DNA from: an uncultured bacterium | GTDB taxonomy: Bacteria; Actinomycetota; Coriobacteriia; Coriobacteriales; Coriobacteriaceae | Direction of reading: 5' to 3' | DNA: 13,015 nucleotides | Assembly (NCBI GenBank): GCA_905216045.1 | Contig: CAJMSL010000041.1 | Coordinates: 1-13,015 of the forward strand | Shown here: one piece after another, positions 6,207 through 12,817 of the stretch | Numbering within the stretch: the stretch's first letter is position 1 | Layout: each line of letters starts with the position of its first letter | Position numbers and translations under genes: made by a program | The notes under the pieces: generated by a model | What the model was told of the DNA's origin: nothing | Seen by the model: only the letters and a program-made list of their open reading frames with translations | The model's database searches: none

Positions 6207-7099
6207 CAGCCAAACCTCTTCTCATCAATCGCGTGCAACGCGCAAGGCAGCATCATCCAGGCAGCGTACACGACATAGCCCAGCCACGGCGCCGGCACCG
6301 AGAGCTGCGGATAAAACGAATACTGCGTCGTCGCGGTCGCCGCCACGGCCACCGCGGCAGCACCAAACAGCGCGAGCCCGACCAGCGCGGCAACGTCGCT
6401 GCGCCCCAGTCGATACCGCGCATACGTCGTACGACGTGTCGCGGCACCCCACCCGCGCGAGCGCATCGCGTCCGCGCGCTCCAGCGAATCTTCCATGCCC
6501 CAGCCCATCAACACGCTCGACGCCCGCAGGCGCGATCGCACGGGATCGGTGGGCGCGCGGCCCGGCACATCAATCGCATCCTGCACCGCCAGCACCGTAC
6601 GACCGCGGCGTAAAAACTGCGGGATAAGCCTCATGCACATCGAGATCATGAGCGCAATCACCGGTACGGCATTGCCCAGCAGCGCGAGCACCTTGTCGTA
6701 TTCGAGCATCGACGCCGCGGCCTCAAACCACAGCACGCTCGCCACAAACAGCCCGCCCATGCACAGGCCGTATACCATGCTTTCCAGATACACCGCGCGC
6801 ATGCCAATACGGAACAGCTCCGTCGAGCCCGAGGCGCTAAACAGCGGATTGACCAGCGCGATAATCAAAATCACCGGCAACTGCCAGCGGAGTGCGCCCG
6901 GCGTGCGGGCAGCCCCACGCGTCGCAAATCCATACGCCAGCCCGCCCGCAAGTGACAGCGCAATCAGCACCGGCTGCATCGAGAACATGGTGAGCCCCAG
7001 CGTCAGCACTATATAGAGTGCCGGCACAGCCGGATGCGACATCGAGAACGCCGCGACGGGCTCGCCGCCAAACTCCTCTTGTATGTTGTCCACGGGCAC
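6206..7099 (-). CDS. ecfT: ECF transporter T component (EcfT, transmembrane coupling subunit)
   Basis: About 297 residues if it starts at GTG 7099. It couples ATP hydrolysis by the two ATPases to S-component toppling in the membrane. Hydrophobic segments span about 25-60, 73-90, 107-130, 139-160, 235-255 and 272-290. The cytoplasmic coupling region has MGWGMEDSLERADAMRSRGWG (about 198-218), including the A-x-x-x-R-G type motif typical of EcfT. The GTG at 7099 is preferred because GAGGGG lies six bases upstream. GTG 7093 and TTG 7162 are alternatives. Its stop shares an A with the ATPase 1 start. First gene of the ECF operon. Confidence 0.88.
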   Translation of the reverse strand: MPVDNIQEEFGGEPVAAFSMSHPAVPALYIVLTLGLTMFSMQPVLIALSLAGGLAYGFATRGAARTPGALRWQLPVILIIALVNPLFSASGSTELFRIGMRAVYLESMVYGLCMGGLFVASVLWFEAAASMLEYDKVLALLGNAVPVIALMISMCMRLIPQFLRRGRTVLAVQDAIDVPGRAPTDPVRSRLRASSVLMGWGMEDSLERADAMRSRGWGAATRRTTYARYRLGRSDVAALVGLALFGAAAVAVAATATTQYSFYPQLSVPAPWLGYVVYAAWMMLPCALHAIDEKRFG

Positions 7100-7232
7100 C
7101 CCCGTCCCCTCGCTCAAACGATAGCTCCGCAGCACCGCCAACGCCGCACGCAAGCAGCACAAACGTCACGCCGTCGGCACCGACATCGGCCCTCACGCAT
7201 CAATCGTTACGCGCTCAACATATGCCTGCGGT

Positions 7233-7261
7233 ATCATATTGCGCCGTGTATCGTTTCCAAA
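7233..7261 (-). promoter_or_regulatory. Possible ECF operon promoter in the divergent ecfT/glmU gap
   Basis: On the minus strand TTTGGA (7261-7256) and TATGAT (7238-7233) are separated by 17 bases. On the plus strand the same place reads TATCAT (7232-7237), and a second -10-like TATAAC lies at 7272-7277, so glmU promoter elements may overlap. No riboswitch structure was recognised in this 193-base gap. Confidence 0.3.
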
Positions 7262-7292
7262 CACACGTCTCTATAACGTAACAGGAGATCAC

Positions 7293-8705
7293 ATGGACGC
7301 AACCGCAATTATCCTCGCTGCCGGCGAGGGCACCCGCATGAAGTCGAACCACTGCAAGGTTTCGCACAAGATCCTGGGCAAGCCCATGGTCCAGTGGATC
7401 GTCGACGCCACCATCAAGGCCGGCTGCGGCCGCGTCGTGGTCGTCATCGGCAGCCACGCCGACGAGATGCGCGCCCTCATCGACGGCGCCTACGCCAGCA
7501 GCGCCACCAAGGTCGAGTGCGTCGAGCAGACCGAGCGCCTGGGCACCGGTCACGCCGTGAAGGTCGCGCTCGAGGCCTGCGGCATCACGCAAGGCCCCGT
7601 CGTCGTGCTCAACGGCGACCTGCCGCTCATCACCGCCGACACCGTCGCCAAGTTCGCACAGACCGTCGCTACCGGCGAGCTCGCCTGCACCGTCATGACC
7701 ATGACCCCGCCCGACCCCTTCGGCTACGGCCGCATCAAGCTGGGCGCCGACGGCCAGATCGAGCGCATCATCGAGCAGAAGGACTGCACGCCCGAGCAGG
7801 CCGCCACGCTGCTGGAGTGCAACGCCGGCTGCTACGCCTTTGACGGCGCGCAGCTCGCCGCCCACATAAACGAGAGCGGCAACGACAACGCGCAGTCCGA
7901 GTACTACCTGCCCGACATGCTCGAAATCCTCAAGGGTCACGGCCAGGCGGTCTCCATCTTCCACTGCGATGACTACCGCGACGGCCTGGGCGTCAACAGC
8001 CGCATTCAGCTCGCGCAGCTCACCGCTATCGCGCGCGACCGCATCAACGAGCACTGGATGGCCGAGGGCGTCACGTTCATCGATCCCACGCAGGCCTGGA
8101 TCGGCCCCGATGCCACCATCGGCCGCGACACCGTCGTGTGGCCGCAGACGCACCTGATCGGCCACGTCACCGTGGGCGAGGAGTGCCAGCTCGGCCCCAA
8201 CAGCCGCCTCACCGACACCACCGTCGGCAGCGGCTGCACCATCGATGAGACTATCGCCATCGAGGCCGTCATCGAGAACGGCGTCGACTGCGGCCCGCGC
8301 GCCTACCTGCGCCCGGGCACCCACATGCTCGACGGCTCCAAGGCCGGCACGCACGTGGAGATCAAGAAGTCCACGATCGGCGAGGGCTCCAAGGTGCCGC
8401 ACCTGTCCTACATCGGCGACACTACCATGGGCTCCGGCGTCAACGTGGGCGCAGGCTCCATCACCTGCAACTACGACGGCGTGCACAAGCACAAGACCGT
8501 CATCGGCAAGGACGCCTTCATCGGTTCCGACACCATGATGGTCGCGCCCGCCCAGATCGGCGACGGCGCGCTCGTGGCCGCCGGCTCCGTCATCACCGAG
8601 CCGGTCCCGGCAGACGCACTCGGCCTGGGTCGTGCCCGTCAGGTAAACATTGAGGGCTGGGCCGCCGATTATCGCCGCCGTCTGCACGAGGACGACGAGG
8701 TATAA
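7293..8705 (+). CDS. glmU: Bifunctional UDP-GlcNAc pyrophosphorylase / glucosamine-1-phosphate acetyltransferase
   Basis: This 470-residue cytoplasmic enzyme performs the last two steps to UDP-N-acetylglucosamine, a precursor of peptidoglycan. The N-terminal uridylyltransferase half shows LAAGEGTRMKS (8-18), KVSHKILGKPM, EQTERLGTGHAV, NGDLPLI and FGYGRI. The C-terminal left-handed beta-helix has hexapeptide repeats with AYLRPGT, KAGTHVEIKKSTIGEG, HLSYIGD (catalytic His), GAGSITCNYDG and KTVIGKDAFIGSD. Length is normal. ATG 7293 has AGGAG five bases upstream; an upstream in-frame start at 7239 has none. It precedes prs, the order conserved in many Gram-positives. Confidence 0.97.
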   Translation: MDATAIILAAGEGTRMKSNHCKVSHKILGKPMVQWIVDATIKAGCGRVVVVIGSHADEMRALIDGAYASSATKVECVEQTERLGTGHAVKVALEACGITQGPVVVLNGDLPLITADTVAKFAQTVATGELACTVMTMTPPDPFGYGRIKLGADGQIERIIEQKDCTPEQAATLLECNAGCYAFDGAQLAAHINESGNDNAQSEYYLPDMLEILKGHGQAVSIFHCDDYRDGLGVNSRIQLAQLTAIARDRINEHWMAEGVTFIDPTQAWIGPDATIGRDTVVWPQTHLIGHVTVGEECQLGPNSRLTDTTVGSGCTIDETIAIEAVIENGVDCGPRAYLRPGTHMLDGSKAGTHVEIKKSTIGEGSKVPHLSYIGDTTMGSGVNVGAGSITCNYDGVHKHKTVIGKDAFIGSDTMMVAPAQIGDGALVAAGSVITEPVPADALGLGRARQVNIEGWAADYRRRLHEDDEV

Positions 8706-8722
8706 CGTTTTACCAAGCATCT

Positions 8723-8755
8723 AAGGAGCTGTTCCCATGGGGGCGGCTCCTTTTT
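8723..8755 (+). terminator. Intrinsic terminator after glmU
   Basis: AAGGAGC (8723-8729) pairs with GCTCCTT (8746-8752), with an inner CCC-AT-GGG, followed by five T. It separates glmU from prs transcription. Confidence 0.8.
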
Positions 8756-8898
8756 CTATCGTGACCTGCGCAACCGGATGAGTGGTCGGTTCGTGTCCGT
8801 TGACGGTAAAGACGTTATCAAGACTCGATAAACCCCGTCGCGCGGTTACAATGCAAAAAGGCATCTATATGGCATTCGATATATAAAGGAGAAGGGTA
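8756..8898 (+). promoter_or_regulatory. prs promoter region and leader
   Basis: The region holds TTGACG (8800-8805) and an extended -10-like TTACAAT (8846-8852), but they are too far apart to pair. Each therefore has only a weak partner. A small AACCG/CGGTT hairpin lies near 8772-8791. AAGGAG at 8886-8891 is the prs ribosome site, seven bases before the ATG. Confidence 0.3.
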
Positions 8899-9885
8899 AT
8901 GCCGATTAATGATCCCGAGAAGTCGGAGAATATGCGCAAGTCCATCCGCGTGTATTCCGGTTCCTCCAACCGTCCCCTCGCTCAGAAGATCGCTGAGTAC
9001 CTTGGGGTCGAGCTTTCGGGCCTTACGCTAAAGCAGTTCGCCAATGGTGAGATTTACGCCCGCTACGACGAGACCGTCCGCGGCGCCGACGTCTTCCTGA
9101 TTCAGTCCGTGGCCGGCGGCAACGTCAACGACATGCTCATGGAGCTGCTCATCGCCACCGACGCTGCCAAGCGCGCATCCGCCCGCTCCATCACCGCCGT
9201 TATCACCCACTACGGCTATGCCCGCCAGGACCGCAAGGCCGGCCCGCGCGAGCCCATCACCGCCCGCCTCGTCGCCAACCTGCTCGAGCGCGCCGGCGTC
9301 AACCGCATCATCACCCTCGACCTGCACCAGGGCCAGATTCAGGGCTTCTTCGATATCCCGGTTAACCACCTGTCCGCGCTGCCGCTGTTTGGCCAGTACT
9401 ACAACGACATGCACTTCGACACCGACAACCTGGTTGTCGTCTCCCCCGATGTGGGCCGCGCCAAGGCCGCCAAGAAGCTGTCCGACATGCTCGGCTGCGA
9501 CCTGGCCATCGCCCACAAGGGCCGTCCGCGCCACAACGCCGCCGAGGTCATGGGCATCATCGGTGACATCAAGGGCAAGACCTGCATCATCAACGACGAC
9601 ATGATCGACACCGCAGGCACCCTGTGCGCCAACGTCAAGGAGCTCAAGGCTATGGGCGCCGGCGACATCTACGTATGCGCCACCCACGGCATCTTCTCCG
9701 GTCCGGCCATCGAGCGTCTGAACGACGCCCCGATCGTCGAGTGCCTCGTCACCGACGCCATTCCCGTCGAGGTCGGCGGCAAGATCAAGACCATCTCGGT
9801 CGCCGAGGAGTTCGCTCAGGCCATCTCCGCCGTTTACCACGAGGAGCCCGTCTCCACGCTCGTCGGCGGCGACTTCGCGCTGTAG
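8899..9885 (+). CDS. prs: Ribose-phosphate pyrophosphokinase (PRPP synthetase)
   Basis: This 328-residue cytoplasmic enzyme makes PRPP from ribose 5-phosphate and ATP for purine, pyrimidine, His and NAD synthesis. Motifs: RQDRK (109-113, ATP site), DLHQGQIQGFFD (141-152), VVVSPDVG (179-186), the flexible-loop KGR (207-209, catalytic Lys and Arg kept) and DDMIDTAGT (233-241, PRPP loop). It is about ten residues longer than common homologs because of an N-terminal MPINDPEKSEN. ATG 8899 is favoured by AAGGAG seven bases upstream; MRKSIRVYSG at 8932 is the alternative. Strong terminator follows. Confidence 0.96.
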   Translation: MPINDPEKSENMRKSIRVYSGSSNRPLAQKIAEYLGVELSGLTLKQFANGEIYARYDETVRGADVFLIQSVAGGNVNDMLMELLIATDAAKRASARSITAVITHYGYARQDRKAGPREPITARLVANLLERAGVNRIITLDLHQGQIQGFFDIPVNHLSALPLFGQYYNDMHFDTDNLVVVSPDVGRAKAAKKLSDMLGCDLAIAHKGRPRHNAAEVMGIIGDIKGKTCIINDDMIDTAGTLCANVKELKAMGAGDIYVCATHGIFSGPAIERLNDAPIVECLVTDAIPVEVGGKIKTISVAEEFAQAISAVYHEEPVSTLVGGDFAL

Positions 9886-9918
9886 TCCAGCGTGCATCTC
9901 ATCATCTTTGGTGTTTTT

Positions 9919-9950
9919 AAAGGGTCGGAAGCTCGCTTCCGACCCTTTTT
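9919..9950 (+). terminator. Strong intrinsic terminator after prs
   Basis: AAAGGGTCGGAAG pairs with CTTCCGACCCTTT around a CTCG tetraloop and ends in TTTTT. The flanking A and T runs also suit termination on the opposite strand. Confidence 0.92.
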
Positions 9951-9970
9951 CTACCCCTCGACAACCTTCC

Positions 9971-10174
9971 CTGGACAATTAGTTCAGATACGTATTTTTT
10001 TAAAGCTCCAAAGGCCGTTCTGAGCCTTCTGAGCTCCCCGGCGAACGCCATACTGCCCAAAGCTCATCGCTTTCGAGTACGACCGCCGCATATTTACCCT
10101 CAAATCGCCCTCGAAAGCCCTTAGAAACGCCTCGAACGCCCGCCGTCTTATACGTATCTGAACTAACTGTCCAG
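9971..10174. mobile_element. TIR element copy 1 (204 bp, MITE-like), left of the nuclease-like gene
   Basis: The ends are 25-base inverted repeats with a single mismatch: the left (9971-9995) begins CTGGACAATTAGTTCAGATA and closes in ACGTAT palindromic sequence, and the right (10150-10174) is its complement. It shares these ends with the element at 11499-11700. Interiors are largely diverged, but the reverse complement of this copy aligns faintly with the forward copy 2 (CGATTTGA core, and both reading GQLVQIRI across one end). The two copies thus face each other. No transposase is encoded. Probably non-autonomous. A short CAACCTTC occurs on both flanks (9962-9969, 10184-10191), but no clean target duplication is visible. 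Confidence 0.75.
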
Positions 10175-10336
10175 TAGCTATCGTCAACCTTCGCGGCAGA
10201 GCTCAATTTCCTGCAATCCCCTCAACCGATTCCACCGATTTCATAACACCCAGCCGTTCATGGCGCGCAGCGCCCCGCTGAGCGAAAAGAACGGTATGGC
10301 GGTCGCATTCTGCCGCCAACTTAGTACGTTATAGCT
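10175..10336 (+). promoter_or_regulatory. Upstream region of the nuclease-like gene, with a cruciform
   Basis: CCGTTC (10254-10259) pairs with GAACGG (10289-10294), enclosing GGCGC-GCA-GCGCC (10262-10274). No Shine-Dalgarno precedes the ATG at 10337. TACGTTATAG lies right before it, so the mRNA may be leaderless or nearly so. No confident -35 is seen. Together with 9886-10174 this makes a 451-base gene-free stretch. Confidence 0.35.
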
Positions 10337-11464
10337 ATGACGACCGTGATTTCACATTTCTCCGCCCTCCGCGCAATTCGTCGCGCACGACGGGCGTACT
10401 CTGCCCTACCCTGGGACTCCGTTGATAGCGAACAGCAAGCACAGGCCTTGGCTGGCTGCATTCCCAACAATGACGCGATAGACTTTGGCGCACTTTCGAT
10501 ACTCGACGCCTGGAATGAAGATGATTCCGAACTGCTCGATCTTCTCGTTTCAAACGAAGACAACAGGCGCCCCGACAAGCGACTTCTTCAGCATATTCTC
10601 TCCGCTCCGCTTCCTGAAGGTGCAATTATGCACGTCGAGGCCGACATCTACGCTACGTCTCCTGCCATGACAGCCATGCTTTGTTCCAAGAATGAATCAG
10701 TCGCCAAAACCTTGATGCTACTCATGGAACTGCTCGGAACCTACTCCCTTCCCCCCGGGGCAACATACCCCATTGCCTATGACGCCATCTGGCCCAAGGG
10801 CGATGACTGCGCAGCGACGAGCGATCTTGATTGCCTGGGCGACCAGTCGGCGACTGAACAACAGAACGAGACCCGCTACGAACAGGCACACTACAAATGC
10901 GAGCCCGCCACAACTATCGAAGAGCTCGAGGCGGTCGCACGCTTCGCCAAAAGTAGCTCATATACCTCGTTTCGCACGGCAGTCAATCTCGCCCGACCCG
11001 GATCTGCATCCCCAGCCGAATCCCTAATGTTTGCCGTTCTCGGAGCGCCCATGCGCTTTGGCGGATTCGGATGTTGCAGCCTGCCCATGGGAGGCCTGCT
11101 ACTCAACTATCGAATCGACTTCGACACTCTTGCGGTCAACATGTCCTCCGGCATCCCTTACGCCATCTGCGACCTATATTGCCCGGCCGCCGGAGTCGAC
11201 AACGAATACAACGGAATTGGGCATGAGCTTCAAAACGCTCGCATCCACGATGGCAATCGAAATAATGGCCTCAAGGCAATGGGCATCCACGTCCTGGTTA
11301 TCAATCGCGACCAAATGAAAGACCTTGTTGCACTCGAAGCCTTCGCCCAAACGATGCATCGACTCGCGGGAGTCCGATTCCGATACCGTATCAAGGGCTA
11401 TCGCAAGCGTCAGGCCGCTTGGCTCAACGCCCTGCGGGCCGGAATCGGCCTTGCGCCGGTCTAA
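10337..11464 (+). CDS. Uncharacterised protein with a C-terminal PD-(D/E)XK/DUF559-like nuclease fold (predicted)
   Basis: 375 residues. I do not recognise a named gene. The N-terminus reads SHFSALRAIRRARR; the middle is helical with LMLLMELLGTYSLPPGATYP (127-146) and SPAESLMFAVLG (225-236). The C-terminal part has D279 (ICDLY), then E290-Y-N292-G, H296, HDGNRNNGLKAMGIHVLVIN (304-323) and RFRYRIKGYRKRQ. That order (Asp, Glu-x-Asn-Gly, basic/His-rich helix, LxxMGxxVLxI strand) resembles Vsr/DUF559-type nuclease folds in AbiEi-like proteins. There are no signal peptide or membrane segments. Codon choice looks less GC-biased than in prs or pth. It lies alone, flanked by two matching TIR elements, between prs and pth, so it looks like accessory or acquired DNA, perhaps a defence-related nuclease. 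Function is unproven. Confidence 0.7.
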   Translation: MTTVISHFSALRAIRRARRAYSALPWDSVDSEQQAQALAGCIPNNDAIDFGALSILDAWNEDDSELLDLLVSNEDNRRPDKRLLQHILSAPLPEGAIMHVEADIYATSPAMTAMLCSKNESVAKTLMLLMELLGTYSLPPGATYPIAYDAIWPKGDDCAATSDLDCLGDQSATEQQNETRYEQAHYKCEPATTIEELEAVARFAKSSSYTSFRTAVNLARPGSASPAESLMFAVLGAPMRFGGFGCCSLPMGGLLLNYRIDFDTLAVNMSSGIPYAICDLYCPAAGVDNEYNGIGHELQNARIHDGNRNNGLKAMGIHVLVINRDQMKDLVALEAFAQTMHRLAGVRFRYRIKGYRKRQAAWLNALRAGIGLAPV

Positions 11465-11498
11465 ACGGCGAATCACCCGTGCACCGTCGAGCAGGGCT

Positions 11499-11700
11499 GG
11501 ACAGTTAGTTCAAATACGTATAAATGGACACATTGAATTAGGCTGTTTTGCAGTTATCTCTATACCATTCGCCCGATTTGAAGGCAGGGTAGACTTCAAA
11601 ACAGCGTCATATGGACTAACTAAAGCTCCAAAACAACGTATCGGCATTGAATCGAGCAATTCGAGTTCTCAGAACTTATACGTATCCGAACTAACTGTCC
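11499..11700. mobile_element. TIR element copy 2 (202 bp, MITE-like), right of the nuclease-like gene
   Basis: Left end 11499-11521 (GGACAGTTAGTTCAAATACG...) and right end 11678-11700 are inverted repeats with one mismatch over 23 bases, and match the ends of the 9971-10174 copy. Two extra CT bases extend the left end. The interior is AT-richer than the surroundings and mostly unlike copy 1 apart from AAAGCTCCAAA and a CGATTTGA core. No transposase frame. It occupies most of the 350-base gap between the nuclease-like gene and pth and ends 55 bases before the pth -35 candidate. Confidence 0.75.
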
Positions 11701-11755
11701 GCCTCGATTTCGACGGCCGTCCAAACGCCCTCAAATAACCTCAATTGCCCTCCAT

Positions 11756-11784
11756 TTGACAGCGGCAACAGGGTCGCTCACCAT
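11756..11784 (+). promoter_or_regulatory. Candidate pth promoter
   Basis: A perfect TTGACA (11756-11761) is followed 17 bases later by CACCAT (11779-11784, three of six to the -10 consensus). Transcription would start about 25 bases before the pth ATG. The -10 is weak. Confidence 0.4.
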
Positions 11785-11802
11785 AGCAGGCGACAAATCA
11801 AC

Positions 11803-11808
11803 GAAAGG
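11803..11808 (+). promoter_or_regulatory. Shine-Dalgarno site that fixes the pth start
   Basis: GAAAGG lies six bases before ATG 11815 and directly against ATG 11809, so the downstream ATG (MAAAQP) is the likely start. Confidence 0.7.
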
Positions 11809-11814
11809 ATGAAC

Positions 11815-12444
11815 ATGGCAGCTGCACAGCCGCTTAAGATTCGCATGGTTGCCGGACTTGGCAACCCTGGCGAGGAATATGCCGAGACCCGTCACAACGC
11901 TGGTTTCAAAGCAATCGACGAGCTGGCCCGTCAGGCCGGCGTCACGTACTGGAAAAACCAAGCAGGCGCCGAGGTCGCGCTCATCAACATCAACGATCCC
12001 GAGGAAGAGGGCGGCAAGCGCCAGATTGTACTGGTCAAGCCGCAGTCGTACATGAACACCTCGGGCGGGCCCATCTCCAAACTCTGCCGCGAGTACAAAA
12101 TCAAGGCCGAGGAGCTGCTCGTGATCCACGACGAGCTCGACATTCCCGCCGGTGACGTGCGCGTCAAGGTGGGCGGAGGCCATGCCGGTCACAACGGCCT
12201 GCGCTCCATCATCGACAAGATGGGCAGCCGCGACTTCAGCCGCATCCGCACCGGCATCGGCAACCCTCCCGGTAAGATGGCCGTCGCCGACTACGTGCTT
12301 AAGCAGCTGCGCGCCCGCGAGGCCGAGGATTTCCAGGACACCTGCGCCCGCGCCGCAGATGCCGCCGGTCTGGCCATCGTCCACGGCGTAATCTACGCCC
12401 GCGATCACGTAAACGGCGCCGCCTCCGCCAACGGCAAGCACTAA
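11815..12444 (+). CDS. pth: Peptidyl-tRNA hydrolase
   Basis: This 209-residue cytoplasmic enzyme releases tRNA from peptidyl-tRNA that drops off ribosomes. Motifs: GLGNPGEEYAETRHNAGF (14-31; catalytic H27), KPQSYMNTSG (75-84; N81), HDELDIPAGDVRVKVGGG (105-122; D106) and GHNGLRSI (125-132; N127). GIGNPPG and DYVL follow as usual. A short insert NDPEEEGGK (60-68) and an alanine-rich tail make it slightly longer than typical. In many Gram-positives pth follows prs closely; here 1.9 kb containing the nuclease-like cassette intervenes. Confidence 0.96.
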   Translation: MAAAQPLKIRMVAGLGNPGEEYAETRHNAGFKAIDELARQAGVTYWKNQAGAEVALININDPEEEGGKRQIVLVKPQSYMNTSGGPISKLCREYKIKAEELLVIHDELDIPAGDVRVKVGGGHAGHNGLRSIIDKMGSRDFSRIRTGIGNPPGKMAVADYVLKQLRAREAEDFQDTCARAADAAGLAIVHGVIYARDHVNGAASANGKH

Positions 12445-12473
12445 AACCTATCATTTAGGGATAGGTTTATTTT
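12444..12473 (+). terminator. Terminator after pth
   Basis: AAACCTATC (12444-12452) pairs with GATAGGTTT (12460-12468) across ATTTAGG, with T-rich sequence following (TTTATTTT). It begins on the last base of the stop codon, and its right arm overlaps the inverted repeat starting at 12463. Confidence 0.7.
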
Positions 12474-12627
12474 GGCAGGTTTTAACTGCGGAAACGCCGC
12501 AGCGGCCGCATCGCAATAAACCGCGCACCGCCATACACACATAGCACCCCAAAGGGGGCCGACCTCATTGCAACCCGAGGCTGGCCCCTTTGCCGTTTTA
12601 CCCGATAAAACCTGCCAAAATAAACCT
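12463..12627. repeat. 165-bp element with perfect 22-base terminal inverted repeats
   Basis: The left arm 12463-12484 (beginning AGGTTTATTTTGGCAGG) and the right arm 12606-12627 are exact inverted repeats over 22 bases. Inside lie CTGCGG-AAACG-CCGCAG and a long GC-rich hairpin (12550-12592). No coding potential is credible. It sits right after pth and could be a MITE-like insertion, a long-range stem bringing terminator parts together, or a structured RNA. Most of the 373-base gap 12445-12817 is this element plus the next gene's leader. Confidence 0.7.
12550..12599 (+). terminator. Terminator-like hairpin inside the 12463-12627 element
   Basis: CAAAGGGG-G-CC pairs with GGCCCCTTTG (12583-12592) with one bulged G. 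Inner CCTC/GAGG closes a loop of about ten bases. TTTT follows after CCG. It may back up the pth terminator. Confidence 0.5.
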
Positions 12628-12706
12628 CTCCCCCTTTGGTAGGCCAAAGTGGATAAACCCTGCTCCCAACCGCCGAAGACACACGTAAGTGACATGTCCA
12701 TGAGGG

Positions 12707-12750
12707 TATAATTTGCACCGTATGTCTGCACAACGCCTGTGCACGTACGG
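12707..12750 (+). promoter_or_regulatory. -10 box and 5' hairpin leader of the NfnA-like gene
   Basis: A perfect TATAAT lies at 12707-12712, without a good -35 at 16-18 bases. A hairpin starts almost at the predicted transcript start: CCGTA (12718-12722) with TACGG (12746-12750), and GCACA (12728-12732) with TGTGC (12738-12742), followed by TTTTATT. A later CCGT (12765-12768) could compete for ACGG. It may be an attenuator or a 5' stabilising structure. Confidence 0.45.
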
Positions 12751-12817
12751 TTTTATTCGGGCTACCGTCCATTTCCGTGGAGGCACGGTTCGGCGGCCCT
12801 AACAAGAGAGGGGTTCT

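Noticed and set aside
7100..7292. Possible cobalamin or other vitamin riboswitch upstream of the ECF operon
   Set aside because: The gap is short and I could not find the conserved core or stems of a known vitamin riboswitch.
7215..8720. A 501-codon open frame antisense to glmU
   Set aside because: It is the GC-rich shadow of glmU: composition is Gly/Val/Asp/Ala-rich without motifs, and glmU has clear catalytic motifs and a ribosome site.
9028..9978. A 316-codon open frame antisense to prs
   Set aside because: Shadow of prs; no family motif, and it crosses the prs terminator.
9958..10191. CAACCTTC on both sides of TIR copy 1 as a target-site duplication
   Set aside because: The two copies sit at different distances from the element ends, so they are not a proper flanking duplication.
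11325..11738. A 137-codon plus-strand frame crossing the second TIR element
   Set aside because: It begins inside the nuclease-like gene in another frame and lacks a ribosome site. Only its passage through the repeat is of interest, and this is noted under the TIR copies.
11731..12441. A 236-codon open frame antisense to pth
   Set aside because: Shadow frame; pth has all catalytic residues in its own frame.
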